Below are positions 47,990 to 59,020 of a stretch of DNA of 64,000 bases, piece by piece; position 1 is the stretch's first letter; each line of letters starts with the position of its first letter. The notes below the pieces were generated by a model. That model saw only the letters and a list, made by a program, of their open reading frames with translations. It had not been told where the DNA came from and did not search any database. The stretch comes from Capitulum mitella. Its lineage: Eukaryota > Arthropoda > Thecostraca > Pollicipedomorpha > Pollicipedidae. The stretch is taken from NCBI GenBank assembly GCA_030062745.1, contig CP099848.1, forward strand, positions 21,005,081 through 21,069,080. The letters are read 5' to 3'. The position numbers and the translations under genes were made by a program.

Positions 47990-50900
47990 TTCATAATAGG
48001 CTCTGTTCGTACGCAATTAGCTTTTGCGACGGATATCGATCTGCAAGAGAGACGCTCTGGTTCGACGAATTCCTCCTGGCTTGGCCCCTTCTCGAATATC
48101 GTTTTCACGTAGGTTTCTTCCGCTGAAGAAACAGCGGAGCGCTCTATAATGAATGCGGCTCCGCATGCCATGCGCCCGGGTCGGCGTGCCAGCTTTCTCG
48201 CCCGTATCACCGTAACGACGACGTCAACTTGCCGTCCCAATCCGGCTTTTCGTCTCTGCCGACGAGTATCGACCGTCTTTGTTTTAAAGGTACATCGGCC
48301 GTCTTTGAGTTAAACAGTATCGCCGACGTGTCACGGAACACCGCAAGAAATTTTTATATCATTTCGATCTTGTCTACAGCGCAGTAAAATCATTGCTGGT
48401 AACGATGTGCTGATAATTGTTGTTTATCTCGTGTGAAGCCATATCCAAATACCATTACCCACATGATAACAACAGGCTTGGTACGTTTAAGAAAAGCATA
48501 CATTCGGGATACCAATCTTCAACAAAAATAAATCTCGAAATCTGGTGCAAAATTTTAAAGAAAAACGACGGAAGAAAAGACGTTAAATTTGCCTTCCGAA
48601 CTATTAGGCGCTAATGTTAGTGTCAAAACCACTGTTTATAATGTCAGATGCTGCCAAGAACAAGACAAGATTCCTCACTCAGAAAGTAAAGACAACTCTG
48701 TGAAAACGCGCCAGACAAAAAACAAACAGTTACTCTGTTCAACAGGCGTCAGTGCAAGTAACGGTATCAACGCTTACCATCGCCACCCAGCTTCGGGTCA
48801 GTAAGTCTGCTGCCTCCAAAATTCTCACACAGGAAAATGTCTCCAATAGAACTGAACGAAACAGCACCACAAGGCAAACACAAGGCAAAAACACAGGCCA
48901 AGAAAGCTGATCGCGTATTTGAACGTTCTTTAGCCACTACGCCGATGTTACAACAGACAAATGAACAAACTTCACATCTGAAAAAACACTGTGCCCGGAA
49001 ACAAAAGCTTTCGCAGTAGGCCGGACGGTGACATTTCTCGCAACATTTAGCACAAGCCGGAAGATAAGCGCCCATATCATGGTCTGTTCTCTACAAACCA
49101 CCGTGACCGTTTACGGACTTTATCACGATTGCTACATACGTATCGCAGCTACGCTCTCCGCTTTCAAAAGTACCTTATCAACGGCCATATGTTCCGGCCT
49201 GAAATTAATATCTCCCGAGAAGGAATAAACGTGCAGGCGCTCCTTCAGAACCTGAGCGTGCCTTTTTGACTACGGAAGAGGCCATTACTGACAACAGTCA
49301 ACTAATGTTTACCAAACGAACTGGGTAATTTGTAATCAAAAGCTGTGGGAAGACGTCTGAAGAGCCACCGATGATAAGTATTTGACGCTTGAATCTACCA
49401 CGTGCTGATATCCATTATTGGGATTGTACGTGGGCCGCTTCATGTTCGTAAAACAAATTTAAAGATGCCGCGAAAAACTTAGCTCGTCCAAAACCAATTC
49501 AAGCGAAAACATGATAGTTTCAGCTGTGTTTGATAAGAGGGCGATAACTAGTATGGAATGAGGTTGTGGTGGATGTTTGGCTTTCTCGTTTGTGGCTGAT
49601 ATCCTGGAAGTCATATGGAATGTAACTCCGTCAGTAGTCATGGCGGATGTCCGTTGTATGCGGCGCGGACGACTTGTATATGGCGTGAACTCCCGCTCGT
49701 AGGAAAAAAACTTGCGTAGAGTCGTAAATTCTTTAAGGCCTATGCAGCCATAGCGGATAAAATTGCACACGTTGATTATCCTCATATTTGCTATGCTCTG
49801 TTTTTCTCGCCATGACGTGAAAAGCTATGGCTTTGGCTGAACGAGCCCATGAGCTCCGTACATCACCAGGAAAACGCATAATCTCCCCCACGTAATAAGC
49901 CACCCACACTAAATGAACTAAAGCTGAACGGGCCTCGTCAGCCCTAGTCCTCGGTGTCCTCGTCCTCGGTGACGCGGAATTCCGTCGCGGCGAGACGCTC
50001 CGCTCCACCGGAAAGTAAACAGCCGCAAGGCGGCGGACGGACCCAGCGGCCGGCCATCGCCGGGATGCCGGGCCATAAGGCGGCTGACCCACATTCGCCG
50101 CGGCAAGGGGTTCAGGCGCTCTGATTACCACCGCAGATTGTCCGCAATCTCAGCCCAGCGCGTCGCTGTTGTCGGCAGAGGTGACGGATGTCGGAGATGT
50201 TCTCCCCTTTCACCATCCACACATTTAAATGAGCTCCGGTCTGGTTGTGAAGACTTGCAGACATAGCACAGCACAACCACTGGCGTAAGTGACTGTACTA
50301 GAGTGTTTCTCTTTCTTTTCTATCTGGCTAAATGATGTGGCGTGAGAACGTAATGTGTGAGAAACTTACGGGTGAATAAAATTTGTGAAACCGTGTCATA
50401 ATGATGACATACTCAGTTCCTCCACGTGAAAAGGGACTTGTTCCCAGCATTTCAAGTCAAACATGTCGAAATAGTCTTTTTTCTTGACTTACGACCCTGT
50501 ATCGGAAAATGGTGCCGTGAGTGTGGTAAAGAGCGGGTCCTCATTTTGCCCCGAGTCATATCTTACTGGAATATGGTATGGACTGTGGGTGACTACCTCT
50601 CCGTTCCTCTGTGTGAGACAGGGTGCAGGCTTAAAACTGCTGCTCCAGATTGGTTGACTTTTCAAAAATAGGCCTTGTTGGTCTAAAAATAATGGCACCG
50701 AAAGCATTGCCAGCACTCGATTTTCTGAAAACTGTCTAGAGACTTCAGAAACGGGATTCATTAAAACTATGTTCCGCGACATTCCTCTGACATCACGCCA
50801 TGAGGGTCTGCGCAGGACAACGAATGCAGCTGTGCACTGGCACTGAGCAACAGATCACCAGTGGTGCTGGGGAGAGTCAGCGTCGGTGTGGTCACTGCGG

Positions 50901-52674
50901 TGCACACCTCTGGCAGGGAGAGCGCCGTCCGACATGCTGCTGCGGAGGTCCAGCTGAAGCCTCCTCTTCCACCACCACCGACCAGCGGGGCGTCGAGCGG
51001 CGACGTACAGCGGCTCCGCCGCGGGCCGCGCCGAGCAAGCGAACCGAGCCAGACCCGGTGGGAAACAAGGCGACGTTCTGACCCAGTAACTTCCAGAATT
51101 GAGGCCAAGTCCACTGCGTCTGCAGGTGACTCACCTTTAGAGAATTTTACCGTTCGCAGGTGAGTCCGGGCTAAAATATTTGATTTTCGCCGACGTCGGC
51201 GCACTGCAGTGGTCCTAGTTTTCCGGCTAGATGTTTACTGACGCTCGTTTGCCTACACCACTGCTTCATACCGGAGCCGTGTACCGGCAGCCATCAAGGC
51301 CTCAGCCCGTGCGTAGCGGTAACTCATCAGCGTGGGAGCGTTTGTAAGGCCGTGTCCGCAGCTTTTAAACTACGTTTCGAACTTGACCACCTTTTACTTG
51401 TGATGGTTCCGTGATTGTGTTCAGGGTTCTTTTTCCTTTCAGCTTGTCATATGATTTCGATTGAATACGAAGGTGCTGGTCTGGATTGACTGCTAACAAA
51501 CTCGGCTGAACCGGACTGAGGAGCCAGGAGAACGTGGAAACCTGTTGGGGGAAGAATGGGATGCGATTTATATCTGTATATGGTGAGGATAACTGTATAG
51601 ATACGTGAGCTATATTTTTCGAATGATGCCTTGAAAAGACGAATGGCTAGGCCCGGTCTGGTCGAACCGCTCGTTGAATCAAAGAGCCTGGTAAAAAGTT
51701 TCCTCCATGTCTGGCGGGTCGTTCGCAATATCCATTGTCTTCATTGGATAATCGGCTGTCATTGTCATCACCTGTGCAATGCCATCGACGTCCGTTAACA
51801 GTTATTGAGTTTACCGACGAGTTTGTCATGCTTTCATTATGCACGAGACAGAAAGCCAATAGCCCCTGAAGGCATTGTTTTCGTAAACGAAGAAAGTTAG
51901 TCCTACTCACGACCAGGAATAATTAAACTTTTACGGGCACCGCAGGTGGCCAAAAAATGGGCATAGACTAATTTCACTGCTTTACACTTTACACAAAAGT
52001 TAAAAACAATCTGATCATGCAGCGTACGGACAAGGGAAATAACAGCGCCTATAGCGGACCCCTTACACCATGAGCTGATTTCAGTGTGACCAAAATACGG
52101 CTGAATTGGTGCTGGCGTGCTTCAGTGCGCATGCACTGGTGTTATTGCGCGCACAATTAGGAAATTCGAACTGCTCATTTTTCAGCGTCGCGAGTAACGG
52201 GATATCCGAGGTGCGTACGAAAGCAAAGTACATTGGCGTTCGGCCCGAACTAACACTACCGGTAACACTTCCTGTTCAGGGCACCACCGGAACGGCAAAT
52301 GATAGTGTTCCAGGATGGGCACACATACCTCCCAGGGTCCGCTGCGCTGTGGTAGCGCGTATTGACCATTACGTCGATATAAATCGATAGGCCTCTGATG
52401 CATTATGGTGCTGAAGTCTTCAGTATGGCTGGTTCTTCGTCTTTCCGCTCTTCCGTCGTGGTCGCAGCCTACCAGTAAACTGCTAATTCCTAAACTGTTT
52501 TACACTTTCCTTGTTACATTTCATGGCACCAATCCGCGTCACTGGATGACGTGGCTTTGCACCAAGAACAACGTTTGACGGGAACACACTAAGCGGCACA
52601 AGCTGCACCGCTGCGGCGCTCGTGTTCGCCAGCACAGGGGCTGCACTCACCGCAGCGAAGAGAGTTGGAACCAT
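33780..52674 (-). CDS. Secreted CUB-domain serine protease (S1 family), seven exons
   Basis: The gene spans 18.9 kb. Exons read 52674-52651, 46292-45803, 44082-43976, 38899-38688, 38418-38289, 35057-34920 and 33956-33780. All have GT-AG borders and matching phases, giving 425 aa. A signal peptide spans 1-19 and a CUB domain about 29-160. Cys173, then R180|IVDG, is the activation site. The S1 protease domain has His225 (LLTAAHC), Asp273 (HDIGLI) and Ser370 (GDSGGPL). It is therefore a secreted zymogen, cut at Arg180, with all catalytic residues. Ala364 stands where trypsin has Asp189, and Val replaces Gly216. Cleavage after Arg/Lys is thus unlikely, and an elastase- or chymotrypsin-like preference is more likely. 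The layout resembles crustacean CUB-serine proteases and brachyurins. No TATA box was recognised upstream. Transcript evidence is absent. Confidence 0.85.
34920..35057 (-). CDS. CUB-serine protease exon 6
   Basis: Acceptor GTTGCAG and donor TCG/GTGAGG, phase 0 on both sides. It encodes 46 residues, including LGKVRIISNCECAG and the segment KICSLPTTGKQAHCS leading to the catalytic Ser exon. Ala364 and His365 occupy the primary specificity positions. Confidence 0.88.
35058..38288 (-). other. Intron 5 of the protease gene
   Basis: 3.2 kb, donor GTCGGT and acceptor GTTGCAG. It contains a two-unit 151-bp repeat (36251-36552). Nothing else was recognised. Confidence 0.6.
36251..36552. repeat. Two-unit 151-bp tandem repeat
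   Basis: GGGTTATAAAATC begins at 36251 and 36402. The two units share the pattern of TATCTGCAT, TACTTCACG, TTGGCTTC/TTGACTCC and CTCACTGGGTCAG-like sequence, at moderate identity. Confidence 0.6.
38289..38418 (-). CDS. CUB-serine protease exon 5
   Basis: Acceptor CGTTTAAG with one base completing the split Glu codon; donor CAG/GTCGGT. It encodes LPEDVQFTDYIQPICLP, an acidic stretch LELEEELSGLE, and GIAGWGKTHQ, the conserved GWG segment of S1 proteases. Confidence 0.9.
38688..38899 (-). CDS. CUB-serine protease exon 4 (His and Asp)
   Basis: Acceptor CGCCGGCAG, phase 0; donor GA/GTGAGA, phase 2. It begins LYCAATLISQRFLLTAAHC and ends NREHDIGLI, so it holds both the catalytic His225 and Asp273 of the predicted protein. 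Confidence 0.92.
38930..39140. repeat. Degenerate GGGGTCACGGC minisatellite beside the exon 4 acceptor
   Basis: Units of about 10-20 bp (GGTCACGGC, GGGTCGCGGC, GGGGTCACGTAG) run from the acceptor of exon 4 into intron 3. The units closest to the exon are the most regular. Confidence 0.65.
39141..43975 (-). other. Intron 3 of the protease gene, main part
   Basis: About 4.8 kb. Two patches rich in CGAATATTCG-like palindromes (41460-41590 and 43205-43320) look like ends of an uncharacterised element. A GC-rich stretch (43780-43970) adjoins the exon 3 donor. No other exon is needed, since the flanking phases match. Confidence 0.55.
43976..44082 (-). CDS. CUB-serine protease exon 3 (activation site)
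   Basis: Acceptor CCGTTTCAG, two bases completing an Asp codon; donor CAG/GTGAGC, phase 0. It encodes CGRSRVRRIVDGEDAKPGEL then PFVVYIVTHTAKQKQ. Cleavage after RR would expose IVDG, the new N-terminus typical of activated S1 proteases. Confidence 0.92.
44083..44718 (-). other. Intron 2 of the protease gene, part outside the minisatellite
   Basis: About 640 bases between the 31-bp array and the exon 3 acceptor. No gene or repeat recognised. Confidence 0.5.
44719..45818. repeat. 31-bp minisatellite carrying repeated 5' splice sites
   Basis: About 36 units of CAGCCCGGCAGACTGACCTC then TGGCCCCCTCA (plus strand), 31 bp each. On the minus (coding) strand each unit reads AGAGGTCAGTCTGCCGGG, a copy of the exon 2 donor CGGAGGTCAGTCTGCCGGG at 45802. 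By eye about 25 units, counting the true donor, keep GAGGTCAGT; about ten have GAGGCCAGT instead, and one is broken. The array starts at the exon boundary and fills most of intron 2. Confidence 0.95.
45803..46292 (-). CDS. CUB-serine protease exon 2 (CUB domain)
   Basis: Acceptor GTGCCGACAG, phase 0; donor GGAG/GTCAGT, phase 1. It starts AVLAGLTPATA, completing the signal peptide, then encodes a whole CUB domain: Cys29, VSSENYPLAYP, GACQRYLL, the WGDFLTF segment and PLEFSANYLLQRRGYSCLV. CUB domains bind partners or substrates outside the cell. If the donor is skipped, the frame meets TGA within seven codons of the intron. Confidence 0.88.
46450..46495. repeat. (TA)n microsatellite
   Basis: About 46 bases of uninterrupted TA in intron 1. 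Confidence 0.98.
46800..47110. other. CpG-rich patch in intron 1
   Basis: Dense CG dinucleotides with Arg-rich open frames on the minus strand (46792-47103) that show no domain. It may be an unmethylated regulatory region or an alternative first exon; no splice pair supports coding. Confidence 0.3.
47427..47454. repeat. (AC)n microsatellite
   Basis: About 28 bases of AC in intron 1. Confidence 0.97.
47792..47987. repeat. Compound CA / CGCA / TA microsatellite
   Basis: Degenerate ACACAC and CGCACGCACG followed by a pure (TA)n run of about 38 bases. Long frames here on both strands are repeat translation. Confidence 0.97.
49930..50110 (-). other. GC-rich patch, possible unassigned exon
   Basis: One minus-strand frame ends in an acidic tail, EFRVTEDEDTED, then stop; another runs through as an Arg/Pro-rich frame. 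No family is recognised and no splice partner was found. Confidence 0.2.
50767..51204 (-). other. GC-rich patch with 145-codon open frame
   Basis: The minus frame includes TSAAACRTALSLPEVCTAVT and ends SEECRGT, then stop. An acceptor-like GGGTCAG lies at about 51080. The frame is Ser/Thr/Cys-rich but matches no domain I know. It is within intron 1 of the protease and could be an alternative exon. Confidence 0.2.
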
Positions 52675-52920
52675 GGCCGGCTGCGAGCGGCAGCGGCGCT
52701 CGGAGCGCCGGCGACGGGGCCTCCTGCCAGCCCTCGGTGAGCTCGGCAGCGGCAGCTGGGGGACCACGACTCGTCAGACATTCCTTCCTTCGCCGGACAG
52801 ACGGGAGTCAGGTAACGGCTGGGGGGACGCGGGGGGGGGGGCGCTGCCGCGGCGCCGACAGCCGCTCCTGTCGGCGGTACCGTGACTAGCCGCGATGGTG
52901 TTAAGGTCCGCCGCTCGCTG
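52600..52920. promoter_or_regulatory. CpG-rich region around protease exon 1
   Basis: CG-dense sequence with a run of about eleven G, surrounding and upstream of exon 1. It is the likely promoter region of the protease gene by position; no TATA box was recognised. Confidence 0.4.
52651..52674 (-). CDS. CUB-serine protease exon 1 (start of signal peptide)
   Basis: The ATG at 52674 in CGGCCATGG context gives MVPTLFAA, followed at once by a strong donor GCG/GTGAGT in phase 0. Joined to exon 2 it makes MVPTLFAAAVLAGLTPATA, a textbook signal peptide. That fit is the evidence for linking exons 6.4 kb apart; another first exon remains possible. Confidence 0.65.
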
Positions 52921-53535
52921 GGGGCGGCAAACGACTGTTGTGACGCCACAGCATGGCGAAACCCACCCATTCATTGGAGATGTCTCCAGTGAGCTAATGG
53001 ACGGAAGTGCGGAGCTGGCCGCTCAAATGAACACGCTGCTCTCGGAATTTTCTGCAGCCTCAACGCTTTAGTGCGTGTTTCAAATGATTTTCTCTCATGC
53101 TTATACTCGTTGACAGAAAATCTGAGCACAGTGTGTGACGAGGTGATGAAAATGATTTCCCAAGAACCATGAGGAGCGAGTCGAGCGCATATATTTCAAT
53201 TGCACTTGTGAAAAACACGAAATAAGTGAGAAAAACCAAGCAGAGAAAAATCAGCAAAGTCCAGATGACTTCATTGTGTATCCCAGAGGGAAGCTGGTGA
53301 GTGACCATATATGTGACCAAATGTATGGCCCAAAGTTTTCCCAAAGAGCGAAATCCTGAACCTCGTCAGTATTCACCATTTAGCCACTTTCCACATTAGA
53401 GGGTAGAGTTAGTACGGGCCCGCATTCATTTCCAAACCTGACGTGATACAGCAATGAAACAAAAGGTGCGTGTAGCTTGGTCATTTGGCTATACGATGAT
53501 ATCTAGTTTGACTCGTTTGACTCTAACAGTGACCT

Positions 53536-53562
53536 TGTAAGCGCCCGCAAAGGGCGCTTACA
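53536..53562. other. Perfect 11-bp hairpin
   Basis: TGTAAGCGCCC and GGGCGCTTACA form a perfect stem around a 5-base loop GCAAA. A third half, AGGCGCTTACA, follows 7 bases later (53569-53579). Confidence 0.6.
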
Positions 53563-53579
53563 CTCAAAGGCGCTTACAC

Positions 53580-54970
53580 AAAGACCTTTGACTCTGGTTT
53601 CCACGGTTATGTTCTATTGGTATATTGTATATATGTAATATATTTATATATGTGCTCGTAATATATTGCGTAGATATTACTACATTACATGTAATAATAA
53701 TATACATTATTACACGCCATAGGACAATATGCTCCTATGACGTGCAACCTATAGCGCGTTCCTGAGGGGCCCAGAACAACTTTTGACGACTGAGGTACTA
53801 AAACAGCTGCTACGGTTCAAATCAGAGCTTCCGATTACTTCACACTCAGCGGAGACCAATGAAGGGTTCGATATGACTGATTATCTAATTAAACTGATAT
53901 TAATATCTCTACGGCGTGTTCTTGATAAAGAGGTCATGGGCCACTGGCCTTGCGTGGTACCTCAAAATATCCAGGAGGACGCACAAAGGCCTGCAACTCA
54001 GCTTCACGAAATTACACAGCAATCAGAGCAGTCGCTGTGGAATCAGCCTGCGAAAAACTTTAAAAGGCTGCACTCTTCCTACTCCGCCCCCCCCCCAACC
54101 CTGTACTAGCTACGGCTACTTCGCGTTAGGCAAAAACTCCGTGTAATTGTCATTGTGTTAATGGGAATATACATCACCATCCATTTGCTTGTCTTTTTAC
54201 CATGTGGTTAGAGCACTGCATTCAGCAATACAAGAAACCCGTCCGGTAGCATTTCCCAGGCAGTCTTCCCCTATTGACTGACATTATGTCCCAGACTAAG
54301 CACACGAATTTCAAAGCAATCTTTACTTATTTTTTAGACATGCATTTGTACTGAGTGTTTCTAAAGCGATTCTTCTCTTCGGCAAACATATCTAATTATT
54401 TACGAATGCTAAATGTTCACCACTTTTCGTCAAAAACGTACCATAAGAATACCACTGGGGTGTTTTGGAGACAAGTGAAAAATCAATGAAAAAGGTTTCA
54501 TGGATTGGTAATTTTACAAAATAAAAGAATTTTGTGAAAATACGCCACACAATGTTGCTGCGAATGGCCTCGTTCAATAATACACAACTTCGCTACACTG
54601 AGTTGTTTTCATGTAAACTGCGCATGTCAGCTGGCCAGCAGATTTCGAGAGATAACTTGTAACTTAGTCCTGACAATGTGTCATTGCGAAACAAACGAAT
54701 GTATGTTCATTAGAAAGCTAAATCAAAATCCCATCAAGTGCGCTCGTCAAGAATGTCCGCGATAACACTTCCTTATACTGGGACTAGGTTTGAATGTTCA
54801 TTTCATGTGGCTCAGATCAAACACCTTGATACAAAACACCTGGCCATGACACTCTTCAAACAGGTGATCTCGGGTGCGACTACTCATTCACAAAACACGG
54901 TCTTACCACGCCGCTACCTTTCAGGTTACCTTAGAAATTACTACAAACACGACCTTACCACGAGATCGGA
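53580..54970. other. Intergenic, nothing recognised
   Basis: AT-rich, including an irregular TATATGTAATATA stretch at 53615-53710. The frame 53783-54109 plus has no domain. Confidence 0.35.
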
Positions 54971-55480
54971 ACCGGCTCCGGCGCGCTCACCTGAGGCCTG
55001 CGCCGTCCGCCGGGATGTCTGCCGTGCTGTCGAGACTCGCCGGCGGCCCGCAGACCCTCGCTAGTGGCCACCGCCCGCCTGCCGTCCCTTCTGCCCGACC
55101 GTGACTGAGAGTCGCCCGGCGGCCGCCGCTGCCGGACTACACCGGCGGACAGGGCGGCCCGCTGCCTGGTGACACCCCCGTCGCCTCCCCACTGCTGCTG
55201 CCGGCGGCCCGCTGCCTGGTGTCACCCTCGCCCCCTCCCCACTGCTGCTGCCGGCGGCCCGGGCAGCGCCGGGCGGGGCGACTTTCCCATCGGACGCACT
55301 GGGCCGCGCGCCATGGGGTGCTGCGGCCGCGTGCAGACCATGGCACGTACGACGTGGCGGCGGCACGTGCACGTGCAGACGTCGGTGTGATTTCACGACA
55401 CCCAGACAAGACGACGTGGCGCGTCGTCCACGACAGAGGAGGCGGTCAGAGGCAGTCGACAGCCACGTGCCACGTGCTGG
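54971..55480. promoter_or_regulatory. CpG-rich island, possible promoter or first exon
   Basis: Very CG-dense, including a near-repeat of CCCACTGCTGCTGCCGGCGG (at 55187 and 55237). On the minus strand CTCAG/GTGAGC near 54991 is a good donor. Frames on both strands lack domains. It may be the 5' end of a minus-strand gene, perhaps an upstream start for the protease. Confidence 0.3.
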
Positions 55481-55795
55481 GCCTGAGACGTCCAGCCACA
55501 CAGCCGCATGCAGACGCGACGAATTCATGTATGAGGGGTTTAGCATGTGCAGAAAACACTTTCTATGCAGTGTGAATGTATGTGTCCAATGCGTTTCGTG
55601 CGCAATGAGCTTTACAAGTTGCCCCATCGCGCTAACTGTTGGTGCCATAATGTATGAGTGGTCACTTTACTCGAACCTCTGGAGCTAACGCTTGCCATAG
55701 AATATATATTACCTAACTCATACTGCAAATCTATTGGATGGGCGGTTATTTTACCCACCAATGCCTGCGTTGCTGAATTTTTCTCGATTATTTAA

Positions 55796-56975
55796 CCCAC
55801 CCCGACTGCGGGGGGTGACCGCCCCCCTGAGGTTTTTCCGAGATTGCGAGAGAACGAACAAACGCAGCGCCACAAATCTTTGTGTACCGTGCACCTTTTG
55901 CCTGATGATTTTTACATCGTGTATCAAATTTTTGGCCTCAGGTCAAGTAAGGTATCTGACCTAGGTCAGGTCAAGTGCACTTATGTCCGAAAAAGTTTAG
56001 CGCCCTGCAACTTTTTCCACGAGACATGAAATCATAATTAAACTTTCAAGGTTTAGAGATTTCGATAAATACAACAAATCTACCATCTCGTGTTTTTCGG
56101 GAATGTCTGTGTCATTGACCTAGGGCCAAACCCATTTTCAACATGAATCGTAGTTTTTTCCTAAAGCTGACGGAATTTTTCTATGACAGTTTCAGTGTGG
56201 GGATACCCAGCCATCGAGTTTCCGTCAATCGGTAAATTTCAGTGGCCTCCGAACATTGACCTGAGATCAGGTCACGAATAACTGTTATGAGTCAGAATGC
56301 ACTGCTATCAAAGTCGGCGATGAATTACTCAAATCGGGTAGAAAATGGCAGGACTGACTCGCACAATTGCAAGCAATACCAAGAAGTTCAGAAAGTTTCA
56401 AAAAATTGCACATGTTGGCAATAAAAAGACTATCGTCAAAAAGCTACGCCATTTATGTAGATTGATAACAACTGCATTTTCCAGAGTTTCAGCATAAGAA
56501 ATCATCACGAGAACCACTAGGACCAAGAAATAATACTTGGAAAGACATGTTTCGCAAAAATACAACTGCGCTAAAATTAGCTCCCATTAATTTCTTAGCG
56601 CGTTCGTCTGTGGCGCCCGCCGTGCAGCGGTGCGAAAATCGCCATGTCTAAAACTCACTGTTTCCGCGTACATGTTGGACAAATCAGAAAAATGAGACTT
56701 GAACCGGCATCTGCAGACTTTTTGTTAGTCACAGCCCTTGAGATCCAAGCCGTTTCTCGGTCTCATGAAGGCGGCTATGAGAAAACATATGTAGGGCGTA
56801 AATGGCTTATGTATTGTCCAAAATTAAAAACATGAGGTCATTTTCAAGCTCTACGGGTCACGAGCTTTCCAACAGTGTGCTCATTTTTATCGTGCAACCA
56901 GCCGTTTGTGAGTTAAGAAGGGGCAATCAACCTCCAGTCAGATGTGCATGGCGCCGACCGACATTCGGGCTCGGG
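55796..56975 (+). mobile_element. TTAA-flanked element, family 2, copy 2
   Basis: Flanked by TTAA (55792-55795 and 56976-56979). It is the inverted-orientation partner of 24451-25684: both have the CCCCCCTGAGGTTTTTC motif near one end and TCTCATGNNGGCGGCTATGA near the other. It contains AGGTCAGGTCA, a spacer-less half-site repeat. No transposase is present. Confidence 0.75.
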
Positions 56976-56979
56976 TTAA

Positions 56980-57279
56980 ACAGTTACGGCCCCGTGTTGA
57001 TGAAATTTTGCGAATCGCTATTGAGGTTAAGCGTCTCAATGACGTTGGGAAATGTGTGATGGTGGACAGCCGGTGGAGAGTCTCTGCCGGCAAGCAGGGG
57101 CCTTCTTACATACCGAAAGGTGGTTCCTCCAGAGGCCAGCAGGGGCCTTTTATCGGCGGGCATGGGGCGCTCTCCAGACAAGCCGTGAACGAGCGAGCAG
57201 GAGCCCCTAAATGCTCATTCAGACCACAGGCCTCTCTTCGTAACATACAGTCGTTTTGCATATTCAGAGTACGTTCTTT
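56980..57279 (+). other. 300 bp between two TTAA elements, open frame
   Basis: A plus-strand frame reads RVKQLRPRVDEILRIAIEVK followed by a Gly/Ser/Gln-rich segment. It looks protein-like, but no family is recognised and it begins inside the upstream element. It is possibly a fragment of older mobile-element coding sequence. Confidence 0.25.
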
Positions 57280-57283
57280 TTAA

Positions 57284-58565
57284 CACTATTCCCGGAGGGC
57301 TAGACGGTATGGCCGATTCCCGACAAGTAGGCGGATTCGCCACCCCCCCCCCCCGCCCCGAGATCTTGAGAACTACACATCCAATTTCATCGCAACAAAC
57401 GGCAATCGATTTGTCATGACGTAAACTACACTTGTAAAAAAAGAAATCTCGAAAATTTTGAAAGGGGTGGATACAGGAAGCAACTATTTCAAATTGGGGA
57501 TGTTTTTCGACTTATTATGACTCCGCTGTTTGCAGACCGATTTCGATTAAATTAGTATGAATCGAGAGATGATGGATGGGACTTTTGCCATTAATGCACA
57601 CATTTGAAATTTTGGAAAAATTTATAGGCGTTCACAGGGCACGGTTTTAACAATAGGAGAATTAGTTTTTCAACAACTGAATGAACCAAAAAGATAAAAG
57701 CGCTCTTTTGGCTTCTGCTAGTCATTTTATGAAAAGAAGTACAAATCGTATTGCAATGTTTGTATAATGTTAGCATAGGCGGTGCCAGAGACATGAAAAT
57801 GGGGGAACTGTCATGGTCACATGTTCTTGAAATCAACTTGTGACCTATGACCTTAAATGGCCTCCAGCGACCCTGGAGTCATTTGGGATGGTCTCGTGTG
57901 TATTCAGTATTATCTGAACACGTTTTCAATCCTTTAAATTAACTCTATCTCAAAAATTCCATTTTACGACTATTGTGATATAGGGACGCACTGACATTTT
58001 AGGCACAGCTCCGTGACTCGACCTGATATCAAGCTCAAACTTGATACACAAGTGGAGGGCACCATTCTACGTCATATATATTCCCGGTTTAGCATATGAA
58101 AAAACGCCGAAAATATCGCTATAAAACCAAATTTAAACTTTTAACCTTGACCTGACCTTGTAAAGTGATCTCAGCTGATCAAAATTCTATTTATACGTTG
58201 CCCAACGCGTTACCTATACATCCTATAAACATATAATATTTTTATATAAATATAAAATATATATTATATATATACAAATATATATAAACATAAATATATA
58301 TATATGATCTATCTTAAAAACGCTGTTTTTGGCAGCCATTTTACTTTTACCCTCAACAGGGCCAAAAATGGCCTGAGGTGCCTCTTAAAAACGTTGCCTG
58401 GCTCCGCCCCTGAGCAAAACAGAATTACGAAATTTTGTCACAGTACGTAGAAAGAAACGCTAGGAAAAATCACTAAGTTTCGTGAACCTGCGCCAGAAAC
58501 CCTGGAATTGGCAAGCGGAAAAGCCGAGAGGGGCGGATTTAGCCTCCCCCTCACCGGGAATAGGA
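57284..58565 (+). mobile_element. TTAA-flanked element, family 1, copy 2
   Basis: 1.28 kb, flanked by TTAA (57280-57283 and 58566-58569). The ends are slightly mutated: CACTATTCCCGG and CCGGGAATAGGA. It is the most diverged copy, and longer because of an AT-rich expansion at 58222-58308. The DR1 pair TGACCTATGACCT lies at 57841-57853. Confidence 0.82.
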
Positions 58566-58569
58566 TTAA

Positions 58570-59016
58570 GTTCGTAAACCTTTCTTTATGGTAAAACCAT
58601 CCTTGTTTTGTTTTGATTATCTGTTCCACAACGTGTAAGGCATCCTGAGGCACCTCACAGGTCGAAGACCCCATTGCTTTGGGGCTCCTTGGGAACATCG
58701 GTCCTAGGGGGCCTACTCGGCCACCAGGGGAGCCCACTTTGCCTCCAGGGGCATGACCCTTTCGGCCTCACGCTACTGCCACAGGAAACCCTGGCCTCCA
58801 GTGGAGTCCTAGGGGCCACTGCAGAGGCGTACCCAGGATTTCGTCCAGGAGGGGCCAGGTCGGGTCAAGGGGGCCATTCCAGCCAACTTGGCTTCTCTTC
58901 CAAGTTTATGAGGTCCTATTTTTGGATTTGGGATCCTTTTTAGGCTCGAGGTCATATTTCGATGTCTCGGAGGCCAGTTTTTGACGTCTTGGGCGCCTTA
59001 GCGCCTTACGGGCGCC
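58570..59016. other. Degenerate GGGGCC/CTCCAGGGG ladder
   Basis: Short irregular motifs such as CCTCCAGGGGC, GGGGCC and GGCGCCTTA recur. No gene supported. Confidence 0.4.
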
Positions 59017-59020
59017 TTAA

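Larger units (their letters stand above)
46293..52650 (-). other. Intron 1 of the protease gene
   Basis: 6.4 kb, donor GCG/GTGAGT. It contains three microsatellites and GC-rich patches at about 46800-47110, 49930-50110 and 50800-51140, entered separately. Since exon 1 and exon 2 join in phase, no further exon is required. Confidence 0.55.

Noticed and set aside
47762-48240. His/Thr- and Cys/Val-rich frames
   Set aside because: They are translations of the compound CA/TA microsatellite.
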